A stretch of DNA of 64,000 nucleotides from Variovorax sp. MHTC-1 (GTDB lineage Bacteria > Pseudomonadota > Gammaproteobacteria > Burkholderiales > Burkholderiaceae_C): NCBI RefSeq assembly GCF_003984645.1, contig NZ_RWKI01000003.1, positions 403,982 through 467,981 on the forward strand. Direction: 5' to 3'. The position numbers and the translations under genes were made by a program. The notes under the pieces were generated by a model, which was given only the letters and a program-made list of their open reading frames with translations, had not been told where the DNA came from and ran no database searches. How positions within the stretch are numbered: the first letter of the stretch is position 1; each line of letters begins with the position of its first letter. Of the stretch, positions 33,678 to 42,084 are shown one piece after another.

Positions 33678-33698
33678 AAAGGGCTCCAGCCCTTTTTT
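33678..33698 (+). terminator. Terminator-like hairpin between rplT and pheS
   Basis: AAAGGGC-TCCA-GCCCTTT followed by TTT, 23 bases before pheS. It may partly terminate the upstream operon. No Phe-rich leader peptide is visible before it, unlike the E. coli pheM arrangement. Confidence 0.75.
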
Positions 33699-33720
33699 CT
33701 TTCACCTCGAAATTTTCCCC

Positions 33721-34797
33721 ATGAACGAGTTGGATTCCCTGGTCGACACCGCACGCGCCGCCTTCGCGAAGGCCAAAGCCCCGGCCGAACTCGAGAACGC
33801 CAAGGCGCAGTTCCTCGGCAAGGCCGGCCGCATCACCGAGCTGATGAAGGGCATGGCCGCGCTCTCCGTCGACGAGAAGAAGTCGCGCGGCGCCGCGATC
33901 AACGTGGCCAAGCAGGCCATCGAAGCCGCACTCACCGAGCGCCGCCAGCATCTGGCCGACGAGGAGCTTGCCGTTCAGCTGCGCGCCGAAGCGCTCGACG
34001 TCAGCTTGCCCGGCCGCCAGCGCGCGTCCGGCGGCCTGCATCCGGTGAGTCGCACGATGGAACGCATCGAGGCGATCTTCTCAAGCATGGGTTTCGATGT
34101 CGCAGACGGCCCCGAGATCGAGAGCGACTGGCACAGCTTCACCTCGCTCAACAATCCGCCGAACCATCCTGCGCGCTCGATGCAGGACACCTTCTACGTC
34201 GACATCAACGGCGAAGACGGCATCCCGTACAACCTGCGTCCCCACACCAGCCCGATGCAGGTGCGCTATGCGCATCAGCACGTGAAGAAGTACGCGGCCG
34301 AGTTCGAAGCTGCGGCGGCTGACATCACCGGCACGATCAAAGCGCCCGAGATCCGCGTGATCGCGCCGGGCCGCACCTACCGCGTCGACAGCGATGCCAC
34401 CCACTCGCCGATGTTTCATCAGTGCGAAGGCCTGTGGCTGGGCGAGAACGTGAGCTTCAAGGACCTCAAGGTCGTGTTCACCGACTTCTGCCGCACCTTC
34501 TTCGAAACCGACGACCTGGTGCTGCGCTTCCGTCCCAGTTTCTTCCCCTTCACCGAGCCGAGTGCGGAGATCGATATCCAGTTCCAGACTGGCCCGCTGG
34601 CCGGCCGCTGGCTCGAAGTCGCCGGTTCGGGCCAGGTGCATCCGAACGTGGTGCGCAATATGGGCCTGGATCCCGAACGCTACATCGGCTTCGCCTTCGG
34701 CATGGGCCCGGACCGGCTCACGATGCTGCGCTACGGCGTGAACGACCTGCGCCTGTTCTTCGATGGCGACCTGCGCTTCCTGAGCCAATTCCAGTAA
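33721..34797 (+). CDS. pheS: Phenylalanine--tRNA ligase, alpha subunit
   Basis: Catalytic subunit of the class II heterotetramer, 358 residues. The N-terminal coiled coil spans about 1-90. The class II core has [30 protein letters not shown] motif 1, [12 protein letters not shown], the motif 2 region [21 protein letters not shown], and motif 3 [17 protein letters not shown]. All are intact. The gene is followed by pheT after 21 bases. Confidence 0.98.
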   Translation: MNELDSLVDTARAAFAKAKAPAELENAKAQFLGKAGRITELMKGMAALSVDEKKSRGAAINVAKQAIEAALTERRQHLADEELAVQLRAEALDVSLPGRQRASGGLHPVSRTMERIEAIFSSMGFDVADGPEIESDWHSFTSLNNPPNHPARSMQDTFYVDINGEDGIPYNLRPHTSPMQVRYAHQHVKKYAAEFEAAAADITGTIKAPEIRVIAPGRTYRVDSDATHSPMFHQCEGLWLGENVSFKDLKVVFTDFCRTFFETDDLVLRFRPSFFPFTEPSAEIDIQFQTGPLAGRWLEVAGSGQVHPNVVRNMGLDPERYIGFAFGMGPDRLTMLRYGVNDLRLFFDGDLRFLSQFQ

Positions 34798-34818
34798 ACC
34801 GAGAACGAGAACGACGAG

Positions 34819-37257
34819 ATGCAATTTCCAGAGTCGTGGTTGCGCGAGTTCTGCAACCCGCCGCTTTCCAGCGCAGAACTGGCGGAGACGCTCACGATGG
34901 GCGGGCTCGAGGTCGAAGAGCGCCGGCCGGCAGCCCCGCCCTTCACCAAAGTCGTGGTCGGCGAGATCAAGGAAGCGGCGCAGCACCCGAACGCCGACCG
35001 TCTGCGCGTGTGCCAGGTCGACGCGGGGCAGGGCACCCTGCTCAACATCGTGTGCGGTGCGCCCAATGCGCGCGCCGGCATCAAGGTGCCGCTGGCACTG
35101 GTCGGCGCCGAGCTGCCGCCGGGCGACGACGGCCAGCCCTTCTTGATCAAGCTGGGTAAGCTGCGCGGCGTCGAGAGCCAGGGCATGCTGTGCTCGGCGC
35201 GCGAACTCAAGCTGAGCGAAGACCATGGCGGTCTGCTCGAGCTGCCGGGTGATACGCCCGTCGGCGCCGACGTGCGCGAGGTGCTGAAGCTCGACGATTC
35301 GCTGCTGACGCTCAAGCTCACGCCCAACTTGGCGCACGGATTGAGCGTTTACGGCATCGCGCGCGAGCTCGCGGCGTTGACCGGTGCGCCGCTCAACACA
35401 CCTGCCATCCCCCCGGTGGCGGCGGCGTTGAAGGACAAGCTGCCGGTCCAGGTCGCGGCCCCCGACCTGTGCGGCCGCTTCTCGGGCCGCATCGTCCGCG
35501 GCGTCGATACCAAGGCCGCGACGCCGGCCTGGATGGTCGATCGTCTTGCGCGCTGCGGCCAGCGCAGCGTGTCGCCGCTGGTCGACATCTCGAACTACGT
35601 GATGTTCGAGTACGGCCAGCCCAGCCACATTTTCGATCTCGACAAGATCCACGGCGGCCTCACGGTGCGCTGGGGCAAGCCGGGCGAACAGCTCAAGCTG
35701 CTCAACGGCAACACGGTCACGGTCGACGAGAAGGTCGGCGTGATCGCCGACGAGCGCGGCGAGGTCGAGTCGCTGGCCGGCATCATGGGCGGCGATGCGA
35801 CGGCCGTGTCCGACGACACGCGCAATATCTATGTCGAGGCTGCCTTCTGGTGGCCCGAATCCATCCAGGGCCGCTCGCGCCGCTTCAATTTCAACACCGA
35901 TGCAGGGCACCGCTACGAACGCGGCGTGGACCCGAGCCGCACGGTCCAGGTCATCGAGCGCATTACGCAGCTGATCGTCGACATCTGCGGCGGCCGGGCC
36001 GGCCCCATGGATGACCAGATCCTGCGCCTGCCGGAAGCCAAGCCCGTCACGCTGCGCGTGGCGCGCGCGGCCCGCGTGATCGGCATGCCGCTCACCCAGG
36101 CCCAGTGCGGCGATGCGCTGCGCCGGCTCGGCCTGCCCATGGAAGAGGGCGAAGGCACGCTGGTGGTCACGCCGCCGCCGCACCGCTTCGACCTGCAGAT
36201 CGAGGAAGACCTGATCGAAGAGGTCGCCCGCCTGGTCGGCTACAACAACCTGCCGACCACGGCTCCGCTGGCGCCGATCACCGCGCGCGTGCAGCCCGAG
36301 GTCCAGCGCAGCCGCTTTGCCGTGCGCGATCGCCTGGCAGCGCTCGGATACCAGGAAACCATCAACTTCAGCTTCGTCGAGGCGCATTGGGAGCAAGAGC
36401 TCGCCGGCAATGCCAACCCGATCCAGCTGCTGAATCCGATCGCGAGCCAGATGAGCGTGATGCGCTCGTCGCTGATCGGCTCGCTGCTCCAGGTGCTGAA
36501 GTTCAACCTCGACCGCCGAGCGTCGCGCGTGCGCGTGTTCGAACTGGGCCGCGTGTTCCTGCGCGACGACGCGGTCGCCACCACCGACAGCACCGTGAAG
36601 GGCATCCACCAGCCGATGCGCGTGGCCGGCCTGGCCTGGGGCGATGCCGAAGCGGCGCGCTGGGACGGCAAGGCGCAGCGCGTCGACTTCTACGACATCA
36701 AGGGCGATGTCGAAGCGCTGCTCGCACCGCTGGTGCCGACCTTCGAGGCGACCGAGCATCCCGCGCTGCATCCAGGCCGCGCGGCCCGCGTGCTGCTCGA
36801 CGGCCGTGCGATCGGCGTGGTGGGCGAGCTCCACCCGCGCTGGCGCCAGACCTGGGAGTTGGCGCAGCCGCCCGTGCTGTTCGAACTCGAGCTCGATGCG
36901 GTCACCTCGCGGCCGCTGCCTGAAGCGCAACCGGTGCCCAAGCACCAGGCGGTGGAGCGCGACATCGCCATCGTGGTGGCCGAAGCAATCACGCACGATG
37001 CGCTGATGCGAACCATCCGCGCGGCCGCGGATCCCGGCCTGCTGCGCGATGCCGTGCTGTTCGACATCTACCGGCCTCCCGTCGCCCGGGACGGCATCGT
37101 CATCCCCGGCGGCCTGGCGCAAGGCGAGAAAAGCATGGCCGTGCGCCTGCGCTTCAACAGCGACAGCGCCACTCTGACCGACGAGCAGGTCGAAGCGGCG
37201 GTGGCCACTATCCTCGAGCAACTCAGCGCGCGGCTCGGCGCACATCTGCGGGTATGA
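34819..37257 (+). CDS. pheT: Phenylalanine--tRNA ligase, beta subunit
   Basis: An 812-residue non-catalytic subunit responsible for tRNA binding and editing. Domains in order: B1/EMAP-like tRNA-binding domain (FTKVVVGEIKEAAQHPNADRLRVCQVD, about 40-150), B3/B4 editing domain (about 220-390), the B5 domain (RVARAARVIGMPL), the catalytic-like core (RFAVRDRLAALGYQETINFSFVE), and the C-terminal ferredoxin-fold anticodon-binding domain (PVPKHQAVERDIAIVVAEAI). The stop overlaps the ihfA start (ATGA). Confidence 0.98.
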   Translation: MQFPESWLREFCNPPLSSAELAETLTMGGLEVEERRPAAPPFTKVVVGEIKEAAQHPNADRLRVCQVDAGQGTLLNIVCGAPNARAGIKVPLALVGAELPPGDDGQPFLIKLGKLRGVESQGMLCSARELKLSEDHGGLLELPGDTPVGADVREVLKLDDSLLTLKLTPNLAHGLSVYGIARELAALTGAPLNTPAIPPVAAALKDKLPVQVAAPDLCGRFSGRIVRGVDTKAATPAWMVDRLARCGQRSVSPLVDISNYVMFEYGQPSHIFDLDKIHGGLTVRWGKPGEQLKLLNGNTVTVDEKVGVIADERGEVESLAGIMGGDATAVSDDTRNIYVEAAFWWPESIQGRSRRFNFNTDAGHRYERGVDPSRTVQVIERITQLIVDICGGRAGPMDDQILRLPEAKPVTLRVARAARVIGMPLTQAQCGDALRRLGLPMEEGEGTLVVTPPPHRFDLQIEEDLIEEVARLVGYNNLPTTAPLAPITARVQPEVQRSRFAVRDRLAALGYQETINFSFVEAHWEQELAGNANPIQLLNPIASQMSVMRSSLIGSLLQVLKFNLDRRASRVRVFELGRVFLRDDAVATTDSTVKGIHQPMRVAGLAWGDAEAARWDGKAQRVDFYDIKGDVEALLAPLVPTFEATEHPALHPGRAARVLLDGRAIGVVGELHPRWRQTWELAQPPVLFELELDAVTSRPLPEAQPVPKHQAVERDIAIVVAEAITHDALMRTIRAAADPGLLRDAVLFDIYRPPVARDGIVIPGGLAQGEKSMAVRLRFNSDSATLTDEQVEAAVATILEQLSARLGAHLRV

Positions 37258-37625
37258 AAGCCATGGAATTCACGCTCGAGGTCCTCGAAACGCCCGCGCT
37301 CACCAAGGCGCACCTGGCCGACCTGCTGTTCGAGCAGATCGGCCTCAACAAGCGCGAATCCAAGGACATGGTCGAAGCCTTCTTCGACCTGATCGCGGCC
37401 AGTCTGATCGAGGGCACGGACGTCAAGATCTCGGGCTTCGGCAACTTCCAGATCCGCGTCAAGGCGCCGCGACCGGGCCGCAATCCGCGCACCGGCGAGG
37501 CCATTCCGATCGGCGAGCGCCGCGTTGCTACCTTTCACGCCAGTGCCAAGCTGAAGGAACAAATTCACGGCAGCATCGGCGAAGAGGGGCCGCAGGAGGT
37601 GGAGTGGAGCCTCGGCGCCGAATAG
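37254..37625 (+). CDS. ihfA: Integration host factor, alpha subunit
   Basis: A 123-residue DNA-bending protein. It has the HU/IHF core: TKAHLADLLFEQIGLNKRESKDMVEAFFDLI, then GTDVKISGFGNFQIRVKAPRPGRNPRTGEAIPIGERRVATFHASAKLKEQI, with the tip proline in RNPRTGE. The C-terminus is longer than the E. coli protein by about 20 residues, acidic and without conservation that I can see. It is coupled to pheT by an ATGA overlap, the classic pheT-ihfA linkage. Confidence 0.97.
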   Translation: MKAMEFTLEVLETPALTKAHLADLLFEQIGLNKRESKDMVEAFFDLIAASLIEGTDVKISGFGNFQIRVKAPRPGRNPRTGEAIPIGERRVATFHASAKLKEQIHGSIGEEGPQEVEWSLGAE

Positions 37626-37688
37626 TGCTTGGTCGCGCGCGGTGCGTGGAGTAATCTCTAAGGTTTCCCTCGCACCGTCTTGATTTCA

Positions 37689-38150
37689 ATGGAGAAAACG
37701 CTCCCACCGATTCCCGTCAAACGCTACTTCACGATCGGTGAGGTCGGCGAGTTGTGCGGCGTCAAGCCGCATGTGCTGCGCTACTGGGAGCAGGAGTTCA
37801 CGCAATTGCGTCCGATGAAGCGGCGCGGCAATCGGCGCTACTACCAGCACCATGAGGTGCTGATGATTCGCCGCATCCGCGACCTGCTCTACGACCAGGG
37901 CTTCACCATCAGCGGCGCCCGCAACAAGCTGCAGGAGATGGTCCAGTCGGAGCGCGACCGCCGCAAGGCCGGCGAAGTGCCGCTCGAAGGCATGGAGGCA
38001 GTGGAGATCGATCAGGAAGAGTTCGAAGCCGCGCTCAAGGAAGGCGCGGACCTGCCGCACGGCCCAGACCGGACCGTCGACTTGTCGCAGTTGCTCAACC
38101 TGCGGCGCGAGCTGTACGAAATTCGCGAACTGCTCAGTCCAGGTCACTGA
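37689..38150 (+). CDS. MerR-family transcriptional regulator
   Basis: A 153-residue regulator usually found downstream of ihfA. The N-terminal MerR winged helix is RYFTIGEVGELCGVKPHVLRYWEQEFTQLRPMKRRGNRRYY (about 11-51). A helical segment follows (RRIRDLLYDQGFTISGARNKLQEMV), and the tail is acidic with no conserved metal-binding Cys residues. Target unknown. ATG 37689 is chosen over an upstream TTG because it begins the conserved MEKTLPPIP start. The -10 of the tRNA-Pro gene lies just after its stop. Confidence 0.88.
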   Translation: MEKTLPPIPVKRYFTIGEVGELCGVKPHVLRYWEQEFTQLRPMKRRGNRRYYQHHEVLMIRRIRDLLYDQGFTISGARNKLQEMVQSERDRRKAGEVPLEGMEAVEIDQEEFEAALKEGADLPHGPDRTVDLSQLLNLRRELYEIRELLSPGH

Positions 38151-38161
38151 AAACGCACGGC

Positions 38162-38167
38162 TATAAT
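38162..38167 (+). promoter_or_regulatory. -10 box of the tRNA-Pro promoter
   Basis: A perfect TATAAT ten bases before the mature tRNA 5' end. No consensus -35 is visible at 17-base spacing; the region lies at the end of the MerR gene. Confidence 0.65.
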
Positions 38168-38176
38168 CAAAAGCTT

Positions 38177-38253
38177 CGGTGTGTGGCGCAGCCTGGTAGC
38201 GCACTTGCATGGGGTGCAAGGGGTCGAAGGTTCGAATCCTTTCACACCGACCA
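38177..38253 (+). tRNA. tRNA-Pro (anticodon GGG)
   Basis: A 77-base cloverleaf including the encoded CCA. Acceptor CGGTGTG / CACACCG, D-arm with AGCCTGGTAGCGC, anticodon stem CTTGC / GCAAG with loop ATGGGGT (anticodon GGG), T-loop TTCGAAT. The 3' part from the anticodon loop on is repeated exactly at 41376-41422, so the gene is the integration site of a genomic island, which left it intact. Confidence 0.97.
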
Positions 38254-38254
38254 A
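38208..38254. repeat. Left attachment repeat (attL) in tRNA-Pro
   Basis: A 47-base perfect match to 41376-41422, beginning CATGGGGTGCAAGG and ending ACCGACCAA. The recombination core is probably within the anticodon or T-arm. Confidence 0.9.
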
Positions 38255-38351
38255 AATCGCTAAATAGATCAACGGGTTAGGGCCACAAGCTCTGACCCGC
38301 TTTTCTTTGCGACTGACAAATAGACGGGGCTTCTGACAAACCCAGCTGTTT

Positions 38352-38480
38352 TCAGGCTGCATCGCGGCCTCCGATCGCCGAGGGCAGCGGTCTGGAAGAT
38401 GGCACTTTCCGGCGGTAAACCCGCTTCGTGACCTTCACGTCCTCGTGGTGCAGCAGCTCCTGCGCAGCCACGTCGGAGGA
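38352..38480 (-). pseudogene. C-terminal remnant of a tyrosine recombinase (integrase)
   Basis: The minus-strand frame ending at TGA 38352-38354 reads SSDVAAQELLHHEDVKVTKR followed by VYRRKV. This matches the end of phage-type integrases: the xxELLGH catalytic His region, VTxxxYRR with the catalytic Tyr, then a short basic tail. The rest of the catalytic domain is missing. Location next to attL and orientation toward the tRNA fit the integrase of this island. The 38255-38621 stretch also holds a new terminator-like hairpin (about 38272-38304). Confidence 0.55.
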
Positions 38481-38621
38481 CGCATGACTCCTCGCGTCCG
38501 CTGACGCCGACTCCCCCTTGGGGTGGACGGGAGCCTGTAGACGGTTCTTCTGAACGCCGTTACATTCGTGTTAACAAAAGTAAACAACGATTGGATGAGG
38601 AATATGGCAGAAGAGGTTCGC

Positions 38622-39638
38622 ATGCGCCCGGACGGTACGCTCTTGGACGCGACAAGCGGTCTGATGGTCGCCTTCGCACTGCTGCTGGCGGGTTGTGGTG
38701 GAGGCGGCAGCGATAGCGGCAGTGCACCTATGTCAGGCTCGTCGCCGTCCTTGACCAAATCTCAGGAGGCAGGAGCTAACAAGGACGAAAGCAGCAACGC
38801 GCCAGTCGTGGCGGCTCAGCGTGCAGACCCCTCTTCCACGTCCATCTCTGGGGCGCCCTATATTCTGAGTCCGGTGACAGTGCCGACACTGCCCGGCCAG
38901 ATCTACGTTCCCACGCTGCCGCCGGTTGATATTGCCTTCGCCCCTTCGATCATCAAAGTCAAGATGTTGGAAGCGCAAGCGTGGACGGGGATGAACTACA
39001 ACGTCATAGCCACGGCGACGAAGAACGCACCTTCAATGGGGCTCTACCCGTACCTTGAGGATCACGACAGCATTTTCCAGAACTACCAGGGAACTGAACC
39101 AAATCGACTGCAGTTTCCAAGCTTCTCATATGGCACTTATGGCCATTCGTTCTACCCTGGCTTTCCTATCAACACCAAGCTGACGAGGGGAGTTCACTCC
39201 GGTACTGTGCGATTCAGGCTCTGCGTGGACGCAAACTGCTTTCGGGAGTTTCCGATCGGACAGGGGAGGTCCCTGCCATACGAGATCACGGTCCTGCCAC
39301 CGATCGAACTTGGGCTGGAGATCGACGGCGTCGAGATCCCGAACCCGCCAGGCCGAAACGGCACCGAGGCTATCGTGCGGCCGATCAACGTGAGCTACGG
39401 CGCGGTGGTGACCATCAACTCCTCAATGAATGTGAGTTGGGGTGTGTTCACCAGCGGGATGACTGCCAGCAGTGTCGCGACGACGCCAAGGACCTGGACC
39501 GGTACTCTCGCATTTCCACAAGGCCAAGCGCCGCAGCCTCCGGGAAATGTCACCGTTCGGGCACACAGCATTGGGGATGGTGACCCTTACAGCATGACTG
39601 GAACGCGCGAGTTGACGTTCCACGTCGCCAATCCGTAG
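38622..39638 (+). CDS. Putative secreted lipoprotein, island-borne, unknown function
   Basis: About 338 residues from ATG 38622, which has a GAAGAGG site five bases upstream; in-frame starts at 38568, 38595 and 38604 are possible. Residues 1-25 contain a hydrophobic stretch and lipobox (GLMVAFALLLAGC), then a Gly/Ser linker. The mature part has beta-rich segments and two fragments similar to immunoglobulin-like or putative pilus/adhesin domains (TVRFRLCVDANCFREFP; PYEITVLPP). I recognise no family. Codon use is less GC-rich than in neighbours, consistent with import on the island. Confidence 0.6.
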   Translation: MRPDGTLLDATSGLMVAFALLLAGCGGGGSDSGSAPMSGSSPSLTKSQEAGANKDESSNAPVVAAQRADPSSTSISGAPYILSPVTVPTLPGQIYVPTLPPVDIAFAPSIIKVKMLEAQAWTGMNYNVIATATKNAPSMGLYPYLEDHDSIFQNYQGTEPNRLQFPSFSYGTYGHSFYPGFPINTKLTRGVHSGTVRFRLCVDANCFREFPIGQGRSLPYEITVLPPIELGLEIDGVEIPNPPGRNGTEAIVRPINVSYGAVVTINSSMNVSWGVFTSGMTASSVATTPRTWTGTLAFPQGQAPQPPGNVTVRAHSIGDGDPYSMTGTRELTFHVANP

Positions 39639-39690
39639 ACAGACCAAGGCGTGAGCGCTCAGCCTGGGCCTGCGTCTGGCGTGAAGGTGG

Positions 39691-40199
39691 ATGTCGGCCG
39701 CCTCCAGGCTTCGCCCGATGCTCCTCGACGAGCGCCCGCTGCCTTGGGGAGATCCGGCATGGATCTATGAGCTGAAGTACGACGGCTACCGCATGCTGGC
39801 CGAGTTCGGAGGAGGGCAGGCCCACCTCAGGAGCCGTAACAGAGCCGACGCCACCGCCTGGTTTCCTGAGGTGGTCGCATCGCTGGCCGAGGTATGGATG
39901 GCGGCCCGCACATCTGCGACGGGGAGGTTCGCGTTCTCGATGAGCACGGCCGTAGCGATTTCAATCGCCTGCAGGACCGTGCGCGCCGACGGCGCTGGTA
40001 CAAGGGCGCCGACTTGGTCACGTTCTGCGTCTTCGATCTCTTGATGGAGAACGGGAAGGATCTGACCGGGCTGCCGCTGCTGAAGCGCAAGGCGCGGCTG
40101 ATGAAGCGCCTTGCCGGGCTGCCGTCAATCCTGCCGGTGAGCTACTTCCCCGCGGATGAGGCAAAAGCAGGCGGCCAAAAAAGTTTGAGCCTGATTTGA
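39691..40199 (+). pseudogene. ATP-dependent DNA ligase (LigD-type) fragment, frameshifted and truncated
   Basis: Frame one gives RPMLLDERPLPWGDPAWIYE then LKYDGYRML with the catalytic KYDGYR lysine motif, and runs to about 39890. A shifted frame continues GGPHICDGEVRVLDEHGRSD, FNRLQDRARRRRWYKGADLV and TFCVFDLLMENGKDLTGLPL, the LigD adenylation-domain sequence, then ends in unrelated residues at 40199. The OB-fold domain, polymerase and nuclease domains are absent. Only a decayed adenylation domain remains. Confidence 0.85.
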
Positions 40200-40315
40200 C
40201 CGGTTTAGGTGCGGCGGATGCCAGGCCCTGAAGTCTCGGGTCTCATTGCGACCGCGAGGGATCCGGGCGTCAGCGATTGCCTAGGGGAAGGCCAGCGCGA
40301 GCAGCAGCGCAGCTC

Positions 40316-40504
40316 TCACCCCGTCTTAGGGTAAGGCACGCCCGCCAACCACAGAACGGCAATCAGCGCGGTGGATAGGCCGAAGAAGACAGCCATGCGC
40401 GCCCATTCGCTCTCGATCTTCCAGCGAAGCTTCCATAGCACCCAAGCCGCAACCACGGGGCATGCCCAGTACAAGATCAGGTGGAACAGCTTGGTGCCCC
40501 CCAT
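40316..40504 (-). CDS. Small membrane protein, unknown
   Basis: A 62-residue protein with two hydrophobic helices: LFHLILYWACPVVAAWVLWKL and MAVFFGLSTALIAVLWLAGV, separated by the charged RWKIESEWAR. Three bases separate it from the preceding 42-codon frame, so the two may be co-transcribed. No family recognised. It lies in the island, so it could be cargo. Confidence 0.5.
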   Translation of the reverse strand: MGGTKLFHLILYWACPVVAAWVLWKLRWKIESEWARMAVFFGLSTALIAVLWLAGVPYPKTG

Positions 40505-40507
40505 TAC

Positions 40508-40636
40508 CTAGTCTCCAGCGCATCGCGCGCGTGCACGATGCCCGTCAGACTGCCCCGTGCGCGGTTCGATCCCGAGCTTTTCGTGCAGAGCAGCCAGCAT
40601 TGAGACGATGAGTTTTTCAGGTTGAGTAAGAGTCAT
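40508..40636 (-). CDS. Short frame with YfbU-like N-terminus, possibly truncated
   Basis: A 42-codon frame starting MTLTQPEKLIVSMLAALHEK, similar in style to the start of YfbU-like proteins, then breaking into unrelated Arg-rich sequence. It may be a remnant of a longer gene. It directly precedes the small membrane protein gene. The stretch 40637-40857 shows no other gene. Confidence 0.3.
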   Translation of the reverse strand: MTLTQPEKLIVSMLAALHEKLGIEPRTGQSDGHRARARCAGD

Positions 40637-40857
40637 GACTGTTCCAGAAAATCGATGATCGTAGCCGCTGCTGCCGAAGGAGCCGAAGCACGAGCCGGCA
40701 CGGGCTAACCCGCAGCCTCCCGAAGAGCTTCGCTGTTCTTAGGGAGGCATGAGCCGGTGCTTGGCCGCCGTGGCAATCGAGCGCCGAGCCGAAGCGCTGG
40801 GGCCAAGAGGAGAGAAAGGATCGCGATGATGGCAGACTTGCGCACTTTGGAGATCAC

Positions 40858-41045
40858 ATGACCTTCTCTGACGACGCTTCATATGCCCTTCTCACCCGCG
40901 CTTCGGACCTTGTTGCGCTCCAGTGCAAGCAGGCCAGAGGCATCTTGGACGATGACACCAGGGCGACGTCGCGGAAATCTCGCTAGATACGCTCGCGCTA
41001 ATGATCGCCATCAACTCCGCGCGTCTCGTCGCCCACAACGAGTAG
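40858..41045 (+). pseudogene. Short island gene split by a frameshift (tentative)
   Basis: A frame from ATG 40858, with GGAG six bases upstream, reads MTFSDDASYALLTRASDLVA then LQCKQARGILDDDTRA and stops at 40986. Another frame after the DDDTR point continues GDVAEISLDTLALMIAINSA, then RLVAHNE, to TAG 41043-41045. The two halves read as one continuous helical protein of about 60 residues. Unknown family. Confidence 0.3.
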
Positions 41046-41181
41046 GAAACTCCTTCACGCCGCCGATCAATCCCCACGGCGTTCCATTGGGTGCCTCGCC
41101 ATCCTTCTCGGCTCCGAAGGGGTGGGATTGGCGGCGGGAAGTCACGCTGCCTAGACTTGCGGCCCTTTAGGAGGGCTGCTG

Positions 41182-41358
41182 ATGCTTGCACTGAAATTCC
41201 AACTCGAGCTCGCCGTCGAAGACGAGGAGCCCGAGCGCTTCATCAAGTTCATCGACGGCACGATCTATCTCTACACGTCTGGGGACAGGAAGGTGAAGGC
41301 CTCCACCCGTTCAGTTTGTCAGGTGGCCGAAGCAAATGCGCTGGCGACAACTACTTAG
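41182..41358 (+). CDS. Small hypothetical protein near the right end of the island
   Basis: A 58-codon frame starting MLALKFQLELAVEDEEPERF, with a strong AGGAGGG seven bases before the ATG. The product is acidic, with FIKFIDGTIYLYTSGDRKVK suggesting a beta-hairpin. No family recognised. The end lies 18 bases from the right direct repeat. Confidence 0.45.
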   Translation: MLALKFQLELAVEDEEPERFIKFIDGTIYLYTSGDRKVKASTRSVCQVAEANALATTT

Positions 41359-41375
41359 CCCGTTCCTGACGCCCT

Positions 41376-41422
41376 CATGGGGTGCAAGGGGTCGAAGGTT
41401 CGAATCCTTTCACACCGACCAA
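41376..41422. repeat. Right attachment repeat (attR), tRNA-Pro 3' fragment
   Basis: A 47-base perfect copy of 38208-38254. It contains only the 3' half of the tRNA and cannot fold as a complete tRNA. Confidence 0.9.
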
Positions 41423-41432
41423 TAAAACGTCC

Positions 41433-41468
41433 AAGGGCGTCCGGTTTCATCCACCGGACGCCCTTTTT
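41433..41468 (+). terminator. Rho-independent terminator, probably the original tRNA-Pro terminator
   Basis: AAGGGCGTCCGGT-TTCATCC-ACCGGACGCCCTT plus T-run, directly after the right repeat. Before insertion it would have lain about ten bases after the tRNA CCA, so it is the likely ancestral tRNA terminator displaced by the island. Confidence 0.85.
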
Positions 41469-41549
41469 CATCTGAGGTCCCTGTCCGAGCTCCGTGAGCC
41501 CGGCGATTTGAACTAAGAGGACCCATGGCTTCATCTCGCGAGATTGGAT

Positions 41550-42084
41550 TTAAGATCTTCCGCGGTCTTCCTTGTCAAGCAGGTTCTGCACACAAAGAAC
41601 AGCTTCTTGCACCACCGCAACTTGCCGCTCCAGAGAGGGCGCGTTGCTGGCATACAGCTCTAGCACTCGATTCAGCAAGTTCGCGCTACTGGTTTCGGAA
41701 CCCGGACTGCCCTTATGCCTTCCGGCATCCATGGACAACGTGGCGAGCGCAGCGAACTCCGCATCGAGCTCCGCCGCCTTGATCTTCTGTCGGGTTTGCT
41801 CCACGAGCGTTGCCGGGATCGAGGCGAACCCTGACTTTAGGGCAGCGCGCAGCGCTCGCAGCGGGGCAGGGACTTCACGCCGCCACGCTTCCACACGCGC
41901 CTCGGCGCTTGCAAGCGCCTGCTCATCGAGGGCAATGCCGTTGGCCGTGAAGAGGTACATCGCATGCAGCAGCACTGTCACGTCGACGCCCGCACGGTCC
42001 GCAGCAGGAGGCAAGCCTCGGTGACGCCAGGTTGTGCATAGACACGCAGGGCGTATTCCCATTCGCGAGAAAAGGCGTCGGGTG
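41550..42084 (-). pseudogene. TIGR02444-family gene, frameshifted
   Basis: The minus strand encodes SREWEYALRVYAQPGVTEAC followed by LLL, then after a one-base deficit near 41997-42005 continues DRAGVDVTVLLHAMYLFTAN, GIALDEQALASAEARVEAW and RREVPAPLRALRAALKSG. This is the TIGR02444 pattern (short alpha-helical protein of about 160 residues). Adding one A after CTGCTGC would give LLQDRAGVD and restore a continuous frame. Its 5' end is joined directly to a LysR fragment. Confidence 0.75.

Larger units (their letters stand above)
38208..41422. mobile_element. Small decayed genomic island in tRNA-Pro(GGG)
   Basis: Two perfect 47-bp direct repeats (38208-38254 and 41376-41422), covering the tRNA 3' half from the anticodon loop through CCAA, bound about 3.2 kb. 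Inside are the C-terminal remnant of a tyrosine recombinase next to the left repeat, a lipoprotein gene with lower GC than its surroundings, a frameshifted LigD-type ligase and a few short genes. No complete integrase remains, so the island is probably immobile. Confidence 0.88.

Noticed and set aside
33606..33720. Phe leader peptide before pheS like E. coli pheM
   Set aside because: The only short frame near the hairpin (MAACAHGTRAGA) has no Phe codons, so leader-peptide attenuation of pheST is not supported.
34081..37245. Minus-strand frame of 1054 codons opposite pheS and pheT
   Set aside because: It is a GC-bias artefact antisense to pheS/pheT, with no recognisable domain.
38568..38621. 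Extended N-terminus of the island lipoprotein (starts at 38568, 38595 or 38604)
   Set aside because: The longer forms put charged, non-signal sequence before the hydrophobic segment; ATG 38622 has the best RBS and gives a normal lipoprotein signal.
38435..38758. Minus-strand frame of 107 codons at the island left end
   Set aside because: It covers the start of the lipoprotein gene in reverse and does not match the integrase remnant frame; no RBS or family similarity.
41376..41422. Second tRNA-Pro gene at the island right end
   Set aside because: Only the 3' half from the anticodon loop is present; the acceptor 5' strand and D-arm are absent, so it is an attachment-site copy.
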